Assembly: GCF_007655135.1 (NCBI RefSeq) | Contig: NC_045130.1 | Span: 36,948,605-37,012,604 of the forward strand | Reading direction: 5' to 3' | DNA: 64,000 bases | From: Punica granatum | Lineage: Eukaryota; Streptophyta; Magnoliopsida; Myrtales; Lythraceae | Shown here: piece after piece, positions 11,559-22,976 of the stretch | Numbering within the stretch: the first letter of the stretch is position 1 | How the letters are laid out: every line of letters starts with the position of its first letter | Program-made: the position numbers and the translations under genes | The notes under the pieces: generated by a model | Databases searched by the model: none | What the model was told of the DNA's origin: nothing | What the model saw: only the letters and a program-made list of their open reading frames with translations

Positions 11559-12401
11559 TAATAATTTGAATTTGATTAGCAAGGAAGAAATTAGTCATGA
11601 GCTGCTTTGATCGGCTTTTTTTTTTTTAGTTAGTTATCTTCGTGTCAAAGGAGTAGTCGCTATTCCCCCCTTTTTTTTGGAAAAGTCCCCATTCCTTAAT
11701 CATTTCATTCTTCATCTTATTAAAGAAAGAGGAGAATTCCATCTTTGAACAGCGATGAAAGCTCGAAGCCAACATTTAAATAAGCGGCTGAAAGGCATCG
11801 AATCAAATACAAGGATTGCCTCATCAGACATCTCCTTGCCTCCCGCTTTCCGAAAAGTTTCGGCCTTCATTCACGTTCATCCATTTATTACGAGAAAAAT
11901 TCGAAATAAAAAATCACGTCGAAAATGGAAAATAATTTCATCGTGTAAGATGGCGTCCTATTCCTCATAAAAAAATATTGGATGCTGTGATCGAATTAGA
12001 AGACCCGAACATAATTAGATTAATATCGCCAATAGTCAATGACTGATGATATTCATTGGTGCGGTCGATTTGAGTCGACCAATAGGATGTATACTTTCCA
12101 CCCATGTAAATTTCAACTTCAACTTAGGAAGATAAGATTCAGTGACTGTGTTGGTGCCCGACCAACGGACGCAGTGAATGAAGTCGCATAATGATTTTGA
12201 CCCAAACAAACATAAAAAGGCCATCTGTTTAGTTGTCGAAATCAACTTCAATCTTGCTGTCCCCTAATCCCGTTGTTGCCCGACTACTCCATGACCTGTT
12301 ACAACTTTCGAGCATAATCGACAAACGTTTGGGACCCTATGAACATCTCATTACGAGTCTCAGTCTATCATGTTCGACATTCATTTCACAACTACCACCC
12401 G
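11559..12401. other. Intergenic DNA
   Basis: No recognisable gene. Short open frames at 11755-11970 (+) and 12036-12251 (-) have no family signature. Confidence 0.4.
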
Positions 12402-12599
12402 CAGGGGCGGAGCCACATTAATGGGAGGGGGTAATTGCCCCCCCTGAATTTTCAATATCTTGCCCCAAAAAATTATGAATTTTCAAAAATTTGTTCTATA
12501 ATAAGCGAGTAAGATTATTATTTGTCCCCACTGAAATGTATTATATATGTCGAGCCATTATTTTGCCCCTGCTGGAAAAAAATCCTGGCTCCGCCCCTG
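12402..12599. mobile_element. hAT-type MITE, 198 bp
   Basis: The element starts CAGGGGCGGAGCCA and ends with the exact reverse complement TGGCTCCGCCCCTG, a perfect 14-bp terminal inverted repeat of the CAGGGGCGG type common in plant hAT elements. It is flanked by near-identical 8-bp direct repeats, accacccg at 12394-12401 and accaccgg at 12600-12607, matching the 8-bp target duplication hAT transposases make. The interior is AT-rich and has no transposase, so it is non-autonomous. Confidence 0.88.
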
Positions 12600-13557
12600 A
12601 CCACCGGTACTGCTCGACTCGCGGGAACTGGTTCCCGACTATTGTATTTCTTTTGGTAATTGAATATGACCCTCGACTGTGAATTCCATGGGGCGCCAGC
12701 CAAGCTCGTCTCTTGAACTTGCCGCCCTTTCTTCTCTTAATTTAATGGAACAAAAATGGCAATCAATTTCCAGACTTGGATACAGTGAATATATGAATAT
12801 TTATTATATCATTTGGGTTCTGCTGCTGAAGGCGACATTACTCTGACGCCACACAGTTACTGAAGCGACGAAAAACGCAACCGGAATGAGAAAGGTTCTC
12901 GATCCCAACTGTCTCGTTCGGAATAGGTCGTAAGCCGGGATGCGCACAGCACACTACCGACGGCACTAGGAAGCAATAGTGCTCTTACCGAATGCGTTTA
13001 AGTTCGGTGACTGCTGCCCACTGTGATAACCATGTATTATGCCGTATTTTATTTTTATTACTTAATGTAATAACACATGCTCTCGCCAGGTTTAAGAAGT
13101 CAAGAGTTCGACTGCAATAAGACTTTTCGTGCTTTCGTTCCCTTTCTTATTTTTTTACATTCCTTATAATCGGAAAAAAAAAAAAACCGTAGCCAGATTT
13201 CCCCCTCGCCTCGCTGCTCTCTGCTCTGAGCTCTATTGGATTCTGCTGCAGACGGGGGGATTATTAGAGGCTTACAGCTCAGAGACAGACACCCTTTACT
13301 GTTCCAGTTCTTTTCTTTTTTCCTCCTCCTTCCCTGTATTCTTCCTTCCCCACTTGCCCGTTCCAAGAAACAAAGAACCATTGAGTTTCGAAAGCACAAA
13401 AAAAGCAAAAGCCATAAAAAAAAAAAATAGAAGGAAAAAGACGGTTCCATCCTATCCATCCTTTTGTCCTTTTAAGTGCCAACATTCATAGACTGTTGCC
13501 CATTCCCTCATTCTTCTGGAATTGTCCATTACAGTGTGAAAACCAGAAAACAGAAAA
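12600..13557. other. Upstream region of the SKS gene
   Basis: No gene before the SKS start. Open frames at 13100-13491 on both strands are low-complexity, from A/T and CT-rich tracts. The CT-rich tracts just upstream of the ATG suggest the 5'UTR of the SKS transcript. Confidence 0.45.
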
Positions 13558-16132
13558 ATGGGATCTTTCAGGGTTCTGTTTGCTCTGTTTTCAGTTCTGC
13601 TGCTGGTGATCTGCTCCAATGGGGAAGACCCTTACAGGTTCTACAATTGGAATGTGACTTATGGTGACATATACCCTCTTGGAGTTAAACAAAAGGTATG
13701 AAAAGTTCAATCTTGTATAGAAATATGGTATGATTAGTTATGGTTGGTTGGTAAGTTAAGTTAAATCGCTATATGCGGCAGGGGATTTTGATTAACGGGC
13801 AATTTCCTGGGCCGTCGATTGAGAGTGTCACCAATGACAACATCATCATCAGTGTCTTCAACAGCTTGGACGAGCCTTTCCTCATCTCATGGTCAGTCCT
13901 AATGCTCGACAAGCTTACAAGTTTTTTTTTTTTTTTTTTTAATGTAAAGCTTACAAGCTCTTTGAACTAACAGTTTTAGGTGGTAAATGATGCCGGAACT
14001 ATTCCGGACAGGTACGTTGGAAGTATAAATGTTTTCCTTTTGTTCCATGGTCTAGGAATGGAGTGCAACAGAGACGGAACTCGTGGCAGGATGGAGTGTA
14101 CGGGACCAACTGCCCGATCCCGCCGGGGCAGAACTTCACGTATGTCCTTCAAGTGAAGGACCAGATTGGGAGTTACTTCTACTTCCCTTCTCTTGCTTTC
14201 CACAAGGCAGCCGGTGGATTCGGGGGCTTTAAAATTGCCAGCAGATCCGTGATTCCGGTGCCTTTCGACCCTCCTGCCAGTGACTTCACCATCCTTGCCG
14301 GTGATTGGTTCATGAAAAATCACACTGTAAGTGTAGTTCCCTGGGAATTGATCTAATAAGGTCTATCTGCTAAAGGAAAATAACCTTGATTCTCGACTTT
14401 TCAGGATTTGAGAGCAATTTTAGATAGCGGCAGCAACCTTCCCTTCCCCGATGGGCTGCTGATTAATGGCCGTGGGTCGAATGGTTACACATTCACAGTA
14501 GACCAAGGTAACAGTGTTGGCTATTAACAAACATTAACAACATATGATCTTTTTGCTCTGCTTGATGAACTGAGCCTTAGAACCTGTCGGGCAGGCAAGA
14601 CATACCGGTTCCGGATCTCCAATGTGGGGATCTCAACCTCAATCAATTTTCGGATCCAAGGGCACAAGATGAGGCTGGTCGAGGTCGAGGGAATCCACAC
14701 GCTGCAAAACACCTATGATTCCATCGACATCCACCTAGGGCAATCGTTGTCTGTGCTCGTAACAGCTGACCAGCCCGCACATGATTATTACATTGTCGTC
14801 TCGACGCGGTTCACCTCCCAAGTGCTCACAGCAAACTCAACCTTACGCTACAGTGGCTCTTCAGGAGGCATATCAGGTCCCCCACCAGCTGGCCCGACTA
14901 TACAGGTTGATTGGTCGCTCGAACAGGCACGATCATTTAGGTATATTCTAAATGGAAAATTGAATCTCGAGTCCCTTTCATTTTCAAAGTCTATTTCTTG
15001 CCAAAAATTTTTCTTAGGAAAATGGATGTGATTTCAACAGTACAATGCAAACTAATAACTTGGCTATAAGTAAGACCGAGTTTGGAAAAAGCTTTCCAGA
15101 GATGATCATAATTGAAGAGTCTGTAGTGACTTGGTGACTAAGTAAAATGCTGAAAAATTCACTCTCTTCTTGTGAATTTTTTGGCTTAGGCGGAACTTGA
15201 CGGCGAGTGGTCCGAGACCGAACCCGCAGGGCTCATATCACTATGGAATGATCAACGTGACCCGAACCATCAGACTTGCAAACTCCGCTCCTATAATCAA
15301 TGGGAAGCAGCGTTACGCCGTCAATAGTGTCTCATTCATCCCTGCAGACACTCCCTTGAAGCTTGCTGACCACTTCAACACACCTGGAGTCTTCACCATC
15401 GGCAGCATGCCAGACAACCCCACTGGCGCAGGCGGTTACCTTCAGACTTCTGTGATGGGTGCCGATTTCCGTGGCTATGCAGAAATTGTCTTTGAGAATC
15501 AAGAGGATACCGTGCAGTCATGGCACATCAATGGACACAACTTCTTCGTTGTAGGGTATGTACATTTTTTGCTGCCATATACACACCACATTTGATTCTC
15601 AATTTCTCGCCAAAGATCGGTGAGAAAAGAAATCTTCCAGTGCTAGTGCATAGAATATTTTTAGAAAACACGTGCATCTGTCAACTTAACTATTGTCTTT
15701 CACATTATGTCAAAGACATTATTATACATGTGAGAGTAAATCATGCAGGATGGATGGAGGACAGTGGTCCCCTGCAAGTAGACTGAATTACAACTTACAG
15801 GACACAATTTCTCGATGCACTGTTCAGGTAATAAGAAGCTGGTTTAGATTACTTGGAAGTTCTCCATTCATGAATATACGAGCAATGAAATTTCTTACGA
15901 GGTACTCGGTATGTTTTTATATATGCAGGTTTATCCTCTGTCATGGACAGCAGTCTACGTGCCTCTGGACAATGTGGGAATGTGGAATGTAAGGTCCGAG
16001 AACTGGGCTCGCCAGTATCTTGGCCAGCAGTTCTATCTCCGTGTCTACTCGCCTGCAAACTCTTGGAGAGATGAATACCCAATCCCGAGCAATGCTCTGC
16101 TCTGTGGCAGAGCAATCGGGCATCACGGCTAG
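13558..16132 (+). CDS. SKU5-similar (SKS) multicopper-oxidase-like protein
   Basis: Eight exons: 13558-13695, 13782-13891, 14056-14326, 14405-14507, 14595-14940, 15190-15555, 15749-15827, 15929-16132, giving 538 residues in frame, the usual SKS length. A signal peptide (MGSFRVLFALFSVLLLVICS) precedes EDPYRFYNWNVTYG. Three cupredoxin domains follow, with markers INGQFPGPSIES, DGVYGTNCPIPPGQNFTY and SWHINGHNFFVVGMDGGQW. Several N-glycosylation sequons are present. Most oxidase copper ligands are absent: the first His pair is replaced around SWNGVQQRRNSW, and the C-terminal HCHxxxH region reads WNVRSENWARQYLGQQF. It is therefore probably a non-catalytic cell-wall or apoplast protein related to pollen NTP303 and SKS10-18. 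No GPI-addition tail is seen after GHHG. The pollen role is inferred from the family. Confidence 0.92.
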
Positions 16133-18160
16133 CCCGTGTGATATGGATCACAACCCAGTTCAAGTGCCTAAAGATCAGATCTACCGAAAGTAGCAAAACT
16201 GCCTCAATAAGATATCCCTTTCATTCTTCCTCCTATGTCATCTAGGAAATCCAAGTTGTTTCCCTGTCAATGACGAAGCTAATTACATATTGCCCGGTAC
16301 CAAAGCTATGGTTAGTAAAAAACATTGAAATTGTCCTGAGGCTCCGCTCGAGCCTATGCGGAGAACCTCCTTCCGATTTTCTGGTCTCAAGGACAAATTT
16401 TCCTTTCTTATTGCAGGAATTGTTCTTTCTTTTTACCTTTCTCGAGGTCATATTAGATTCACTCCAATTCTTTTGTTTGGAGATCTTATCGATTTAGCCT
16501 TGCTTCAAACCGTAAGAGAATGAACATTATTGAATCATCGATGCTACTTCTGAAGCTCTTTCAGAATTTAGATTTTGACTGCTTGGTTGGCTTACGTAAA
16601 CCCAATATGCAGACATATGCTGAAATGGACCGGAGGAACCAAGCCTTTTCCAGATTAATGGAGTGGCTCGCTCAATCAATGCAGTCACTTTCGGTTCCGG
16701 GACCTCATATCTTAGATAACAAAATCATCAAAAACAACTTTCCAGAGGCAAAATCCCGATTCAAAACGTTCCATGCTTTCTTTTACGGTGTTTAGCTAAA
16801 GTTCATCTTCAAGCACTTTACATTGCCATCATGGACTTGTTTCACATGTGAAACTCGGGAATCTGAGGCAAGCTCCCCGAACTTGCTCGTGTTCATGAAA
16901 TCAACTGCCACAAGGCCCGCAACAGGCTGAAGAAAATTATGTGATCAACAAATTTGGACCGACCGACAGCGCTAAAAAGGGATTACGGATGTGCTCATGA
17001 TTTATATAAAAAGTGGTTTTACCATGTGTATTCAATGAAGAATATTTACTCGGGCCACATGTCACTAATGATATCAAATTTGCTCGTACTAGTACTCACA
17101 GAGGACCCGATAAATAAGAAAGAATTGTTCGTAGTCTTAAAGGATCAAAAGCAACATTACTGGGAGCAGAGGGGAAGATGTGTAGGGTATAGTATGTCTT
17201 AATTACGATCTTGGTACTCGGTGTCGGTGGCAACTTGGAGGGGTTTGACTGGACTTCAATAGCGAGAGTAAAGGGACCAGCGACAAGTAGTCAGATCATG
17301 TATTATTTTAGATTATAGAAGGTGCAGTATAATGTTGCACGTCCTCACTTGTTGATCTAGAGGTCGTAGGCTCGATACTTAGTGGAACTGCACGTACCCT
17401 TTTATTAGTTATTTAGAATTTATCTTACTTATACTAGGCATTGGACTTAACCGAAAAAAGTACACCAGAAAAAAAGAAAAAATCCAATTATCAACACATA
17501 AGAATGGAGGAGGCAGGAAATTAGCTGCTTCATTATGGCTTTACTTATCCTCATAATAGCCCTTAACTTCTCCCAAAAACAGTCGTCCCAGAAAAACAGC
17601 TGACCATATAATTTGTAGCGGATCAAACACTCGAAAGAATGTATGTGGAAGTTAAGTTCACCCAATAAAAGAATGTATGCACCGAATTGGTGTTTCATCA
17701 TTATCTACTTAAAAACGCCTCCCATAATATACCATCATCTTTTTCCTTTCTACAATTAGAAAAGGGTTTTGAAGCAACCGGCATAGCAACAGTAATCATA
17801 AGGATCCGAACGCTCTGGAATAATTATATTATTAGGATCAAGGGCCTGGATTCGTCACTATGAAGCTAATGAAATTTCTAAATAATACCACATATTTGCA
17901 GGCCCATATGTAGTACTGCCACAAGTGGACCCAACAACAAATTAAATAGGGAAACTTTCCCTTTTTATTTGCTCTCAAGTCTCCGAGAAAACTTGAACTA
18001 GCTCTCTTACTTGAAACTTGTAATATCAGCGAGTTATCCGCTGCCCTACGCCCTCATTGGTATAGTATATCATTTGTTCACGTTAAGTAGATTGAAAGAC
18101 CAATTGCATGGAATATAGAAGAGGAAAGTTGATGAGATATATATAAATTAAAACACCAAG
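16133..18160. other. Intergenic DNA between SKS and glycine-rich gene
   Basis: Holds the SKS 3' flank. Open frames at 16270-16497, 16520-16795 and 16954-17202 have no recognised domain. AT-rich overall; no inverted-repeat element was identified. Confidence 0.4.
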
Positions 18161-18392
18161 CCAACTTTTGACTTCTCGGATATGTATATATATTATATAT
18201 CTTCATTGATGGCTGCACCCAATCGCCCAACGGTCTCCAAACGCGTCACACAAACATGCACCCATTAATATGAACGATAATGAAATGTAGAGATGTCTGG
18301 TGGATCGCTTTGATCAAACGTGTATATATAGCAGAGCTCATTTGAGCAAGGATCAACAGGTCAAGCTTAGCTAGTCAACGGCTTTCAAAACT
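18161..18392 (+). promoter_or_regulatory. Promoter of the intact glycine-rich gene
   Basis: A TATATATA box lies at 18323-18330, 63 bases before the ATG, and an AACTTTTGAC word with a W-box core lies near 18163. The block shares words with the promoter of the duplicate copy at about 21915-22154: 'gagatgtct', 'tagcagagc' and 'atttgagca'. The promoter was therefore duplicated together with the gene. The actual start site is inferred, about 30 bases after the TATA box. Confidence 0.6.
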
Positions 18393-19436
18393 ATGGGAGT
18401 CTCTAGGAGATGGGTTTGCATGGTTCTTCTGGCCTCATGCATTGTGCTCCATCTGAGCGAGCTCATTGTAGGGGACAAGAAGGTTGACGAGGAACGATTG
18501 GGCGATGACTATGATTGCCGATGGGGACGACGCTGCGGCGGCCGCTTTGGCAGACGTGGACGTGGTTATGGTCGCAGTAGAGGTGGTGGATTTGGAGGAG
18601 GCGGTGGTTTAGGTGGTGGAGCTGGAGGAGGTGGCGGTCTTGGTGGTGGTGCTGGAGGAGGCCGTGGCTTTGGTGGTGGAGCTGGAGGAGGTGGTGGTCT
18701 TGGTGGTGGAGGAGGAGCTAGCGGTGGTGCTGGTCACGGAGGTGGCTTTGGAGCTGGGGGTGGTGTAGGTGGCGGGGCTGGAGGAGGTGTTGGAGGTGGT
18801 GGTGGATTTGGTGGTGGTGGAGGAGGAGGTGCTGGAGGCGGATCGGGTCACGGCGGAGGTTTTGGAGCTGGGGGAGGTGTAGGCGGTGGAGCTGGAGGCG
18901 GTCTTGGTGGTGGCGCTGGAGGAGGTGGTGGCTTTGGTGGAGGAGGAGGCGGAGGTGCTGGAGGTGGTTCAGGCCATGGCGGAGGCTTTGGAGCAGGAGG
19001 TGGTGTAGGTGGTGGTGCTGGTGGTATTGGCGGAGGTGCAGGAGGCGGTGGAGGTGGAGGATCCGGAGGTGTTGGCGGTTTGGGTGGAGGGTCTGGCCAC
19101 GGTGGTGGGTTCGGTGCTGGTGGAGGTGTAGGAGGTGGGACTGGGGCAGGCATTGGTGGTGGAGGAGGAGCCGGAGGAGGAGGTGGTGGCGGCGTAGGTG
19201 GAGGTTCAGGTCATGGTGGCGGGTTTGGTGCGGGTGGAGGTGTAGGAGGTGGTTCTGGGGGAGGCTTAGGTGGGGGTGCTGGTGGTGGTGGAGGAGCCGG
19301 AGGTGGCCATGGAATTGGTAGTGGTGGAGGATTTGGAGTGGGAATTGGGGTTGGGATCGGAGTCGGAGTTGGGTCTGGAGCCGGTGCTGGCCATGGTGTT
19401 GGTGTTGGCGGCGGCAGTGGCGGAGGAGGAAGGTAA
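18393..19436 (+). CDS. Secreted glycine-rich protein
   Basis: Single exon, 347 residues. A signal peptide (about residues 1-27, core WVCMVLLASCIVLHLSEL) leads to a short charged stretch (DKKVDEERLGDDYD) and an Arg-rich patch. The rest is almost entirely Gly with Ala, Phe, Leu, Val and Ser. The motif HGGGFGAGGGVGGG recurs five times, so the domain grew by internal duplication. Such class I glycine-rich proteins are usually structural cell-wall proteins; that role is inferred. The chosen ATG follows a TATA box by 63 bases, and the same start is conserved in the pseudogene copy at 22155. Proline- and serine-rich frames on the opposite strand are artefacts of the GGN codon repeats. Confidence 0.88.
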   Translation: MGVSRRWVCMVLLASCIVLHLSELIVGDKKVDEERLGDDYDCRWGRRCGGRFGRRGRGYGRSRGGGFGGGGGLGGGAGGGGGLGGGAGGGRGFGGGAGGGGGLGGGGGASGGAGHGGGFGAGGGVGGGAGGGVGGGGGFGGGGGGGAGGGSGHGGGFGAGGGVGGGAGGGLGGGAGGGGGFGGGGGGGAGGGSGHGGGFGAGGGVGGGAGGIGGGAGGGGGGGSGGVGGLGGGSGHGGGFGAGGGVGGGTGAGIGGGGGAGGGGGGGVGGGSGHGGGFGAGGGVGGGSGGGLGGGAGGGGGAGGGHGIGSGGGFGVGIGVGIGVGVGSGAGAGHGVGVGGGSGGGGR

Positions 19437-21914
19437 AACGAGATCATCAACCGACCACTCCGAGCCAATCTCTTTTACGTGGAATTAGTCGTGTCTGTAA
19501 GTCGTTGAGATAAAAAGTCTCACAGTATTAGCTTTTCCGAAAGTACAGGAGGCTTTGTGAGACGTCGCTTATAATAACTAGTCCGTGCTATCGTATAATT
19601 AATTACCAACAATAGGGCAAGTTCCTTGCTTCGTTTCTTACGTTGTTCCATGCTTACATTAATTTAAATTGACATCTACCATCTTTTTATATGGCACAAG
19701 TTATACCAGACATATGATAATCGACTCACTGGAATGTACTGTGACAAGTCTAGCTATATATACTATATAGTACATGAACGATCGATCTTGAATTTTCTTA
19801 AATTGCTATTGATCCTACCCGACCAATATGTATTAGATATTTTAAGCGATACATGAATACTCCCATCTACTAAAGCCCCACTGATTCAATATGATTTCTT
19901 ACACCTCCATGACTCGGCACGTGCATTAACTAATGCAATTTGCATGACGGCCTATGAAATTTCAGGACCCTTCAGATTTGAGACAACACAAGCAGAGAAA
20001 GGCTTTGTATATAACAAATTAAACTATATCTTGTTAAATTTATGCATGAAAAAGTTCCGCATGAGCATTTTAATTTTTAGGTGAAATACAGTTAGTTTGA
20101 AGCCCGAATTTATATTAAACGAAAAGAGTCGGGTAGGGCGACTCGGGTAACATCCCCAAATAACAGGATGTCAAGCGCCAGTAGGGCAAACAATAAATCG
20201 ATGCACTCTTAGCAAAAGTGAAGGTGCATAATTTATTATCGCACATATTGCCTTTATATCTCACTGTCACACCGCTACTGTCCATCCATGAGCAATATTT
20301 ATGTCCACACTAGAAAAAAAAAAAACCTCTGCTATGTCTGTGATGGTCAAGGTGCATTCCCTAGTGCTTTAGGCTTTTAGCCATCTGAACTGATATTCTT
20401 CTGTTTTTTAAGATTAATAGAAAATTCATTAAGAATTTAAAATTGAAAAATATTAAAAACCAGAAGTTTTATTTTTAGGTAAGGTCAGTTCTATTTTTAG
20501 GTGAGATCAGGTTGTCCTCAACCTATTGGTAATCTATAGTCATATATATCGGTTTCATAATCTCTTAACCATGAACTTGTTAACAAAGAAAAAGAAAATA
20601 ATGTTCAACTGAACTCAAATTCCGATTTAGTAACACTCATCATTAATCCCTGTTTAGAAGGACCTTTTAAAAGAATTTGTCCTCGGAATCGATAATCAGC
20701 GATTCAATCGATTTCATCAATCTAATTAGCATCATGCACAACCTACCATGTACAGAATAACATCCATGTTGAGCAGATATATATGCTCCATTTTTTTCTC
20801 ATGTATCTATTATTTGAAATTGCCAGAGTGGCGTTGCAAAATAATGTCATTATATTCTCACGTTAATCTTTGATCAGCTGCACCAATTGCAACAAGAGAA
20901 TTACTATAATCTCCAATTTTGTTCTCACGAGTGTGTATTTGCCAAGGAGCTTATAAGCTTTTCTTTTTTTTTTGGGTGAATAAGTAGCTTAAAAGTTTTA
21001 GCTGGTCGGAGAAGAAGGGGCAGTGACTCAAAATTAAATGAGTAGTCTGTACTTTCAATTTTTGAAGTGTCAATTTAAGTTTTGACTAAGTGTCGGTGGT
21101 GGCAATAGGGTTGACTTGGCTTGAAATTAAATGATAGGCACAAGTTTGGTCACATCTCATAGTGATTTATAAGCTCTAACATTTCAATAAGTTACTCCAG
21201 GATAACCTCGCTTAACAGTAGATTTTCTTTTCCGATGTTAACCCGTTATTTGGAACTCCAACGGGTCATCTCAATTTATTCAATCGAGCCAAATCGAAAT
21301 CAAACTTCCAGTGATTACGCAAATGGAGAGGATGTGCATAGTACTTATGGGTATTCCATAAGGCGTAAATTTGAATCTTCCATATTGAGCATTGGCCAAA
21401 GAAAATGTTAATGCAGAATGGGAAATACTAATGCCTGAGGTTTTTTTTTTTCTTTTTCATTAGTATTTTGTAATAAGGTAGTCAAAATCAAGTTTCTAAG
21501 CGAAAATGGTAACAAATTCATAAAATTAAAGTGTAAAATTGTAAATATCAATATAAAATAAAAATAGCGCCCAAAATATATTTTTATGCCTATATTTGTG
21601 AAGAAAAATTAAAACAGAGCTAATACCATGACTCAACTTTAGCTTGCATAACTATTTCTTTCTTTTTCTTTTCCTTCTCTATGCACTAAGCTTTGCATGA
21701 TAATGAGATGAAGCCAGTTGACAACCATGCACACGTCTTGCTATCACCAAGTCAACTTTTTTTTTTTCCAATTAAGGAAAGCTCATGAATATAGTACAAT
21801 AAATTGAAAATTTTAAATATCTAATGAAGAAGCACAATACCTCACATGAATATTGACCCTGACATCTATTTACCATTAGGCAGGGCTTGCACTACACTTT
21901 GTTTGATTCACCAA
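19437..21914. other. Intergenic DNA between the duplicated glycine-rich copies
   Basis: About 2.5 kb of AT-rich DNA with no gene, containing the 3' flank of the intact copy. No paired transposon ends were found by eye. Confidence 0.4.
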
Positions 21915-22154
21915 AGTCAACTTTTGACTATATATATATAGTTATCTTATCTTCATTAATGTTTGCTACAATCTCCGAACCGTAACGCAGCATGTGGACA
22001 TGCAATATTGCACCCATTCGTGGCTCGCTTCAATGTAGAGATGTCTAGTGGGATATATTTGAACCTATAAATAGCAGAGCAAATTTGAGCAAAAGATCAC
22101 AGTAAGCCTAATCAACGATCAGCTCGCAAATACATCTTTCCTCTCTTCCTAAAC
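21915..22154 (+). promoter_or_regulatory. Promoter of the disrupted glycine-rich copy
   Basis: A palindromic double W-box core, AGTCAACTTTTGACT, lies at 21915-21929 and a TATAAATA box at 22066-22073, followed by the leader to the ATG at 22155. The layout parallels the promoter of the intact gene at 18161-18392. The palindrome could bind WRKY factors; that is inference. Confidence 0.55.
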
Positions 22155-22244
22155 ATGGGAGCCTCAAGGAAATGGCTTTGCATGGTTCTTCTGGTCTGGT
22201 GCCTTGTGCTTCATCTAAGTGAGCTCACTCTAGGTGATTAGAAG

Positions 22245-22976
22245 TGTTGGAGAAAATTAGGGAGTGTGAGGGGATAAAATGTCCCACACCGGTTGAAAAG
22301 AAAATATGGGAAAAGTTTATAAAAGATAAAGATCGAGTAACCCATTACCTTAAGCTTTTGGGTTGCATATGGGCTCAAGTTCGAATTAGGCCTATTTTAT
22401 TTAAAAATTTATCTAACTGGTATCAGAGCCCATGGTTATAATCATGGGCATGTAAGGCCGCCCTTTGTGCGGTGTAAGGCGCATATGCATGGGGGTCTAT
22501 ACGACCCGTTGGCTTGAGTGTAAACGTAGTGTGCGCCTCGAGCAGACACCCGTTGTGTCTGATGTCGGGATTTCAAAGTGAGAGCGGGTGTGATTAAAGT
22601 GTGTGTATACAAGTGGTCCCGTCGAGTGGTTTAGGTCACGTGGAACGTGTAAGACGACACAATACCACGTGAGGGCGGGATGTTGGAGAAAATTGGGGAG
22701 TGCGAGAGGACAAAATGTCACGATACCACGTGAGGGCGGGATGTTGGAGAAAATTGGGGAGTGTGAGAGGACAAAATGTCACGATACCACGTGAGGGCGG
22801 GATGTTGGAGAAAATTGGGGAGTGTGAGAGGATAAAATGTCTCACACCAGTTGAAAGGAAAATATGGGAAAAGTTTATAAAAGACAAAAGCCCAGTAACT
22901 CATTGGCTTAAGTTTTTGAGTTGCATATGGGCTCAAGTCCGAATTAGACTCATTTTATTTAAAAATTTATCTAACA
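22245..22976 (+). mobile_element. TRIM (miniature LTR retrotransposon), 732 bp
   Basis: Left LTR 22245-22417 and right LTR 22803-22976 are close copies that both start TGTTGGAGAAAATT and end ATTTATCTAAC(A). Directly after the left LTR is TGGTATCAGAGCC (22418-22430), the classic primer-binding site for initiator-Met tRNA. Before the right LTR is a purine-rich tract, GTGAGGGCGGGA. The element is flanked by a perfect 5-bp target duplication, AGAAG (22240-22244 and 22977-22981). The internal part is only about 385 bp with no gag or pol, so it needed enzymes in trans. The LTRs differ at several bases, so the insertion is not very recent. Confidence 0.92.
22681..22802 (+). repeat. 61-bp tandem duplication inside the TRIM
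   Basis: Two near-identical 61-bp units start at 22681 and 22742, each opening with TGTTGGAGAAAATTGGGGAG and closing with 'ataccacgtgagggcggga'. The next copy of the opening is the true right LTR at 22803. Each unit is therefore an LTR start joined to the polypurine region, as if the internal/LTR boundary had been copied twice. Confidence 0.85.

Noticed and set aside
13100..13491. Overlapping 119- and 120-residue frames on opposite strands
   Set aside because: Both are driven by A/T and CT-rich tracts in the SKS leader region and are low complexity.
16520..16795. 91-residue plus frame after the SKS gene
   Set aside because: No family signature, and it ends in AT-rich sequence. It could be 3' flank or decayed DNA.
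18609..19468. Long proline-rich and serine/threonine-rich open frames on the minus strand
   Set aside because: They are the reverse reading of the GGN codon repeats of the glycine-rich gene, with no start context, signal peptide or family match.
22681..22863. Regular 61-bp repeats considered as a CRISPR-like array
   Set aside because: The units are contiguous with no unique spacers and are parts of an LTR element in a plant genome.
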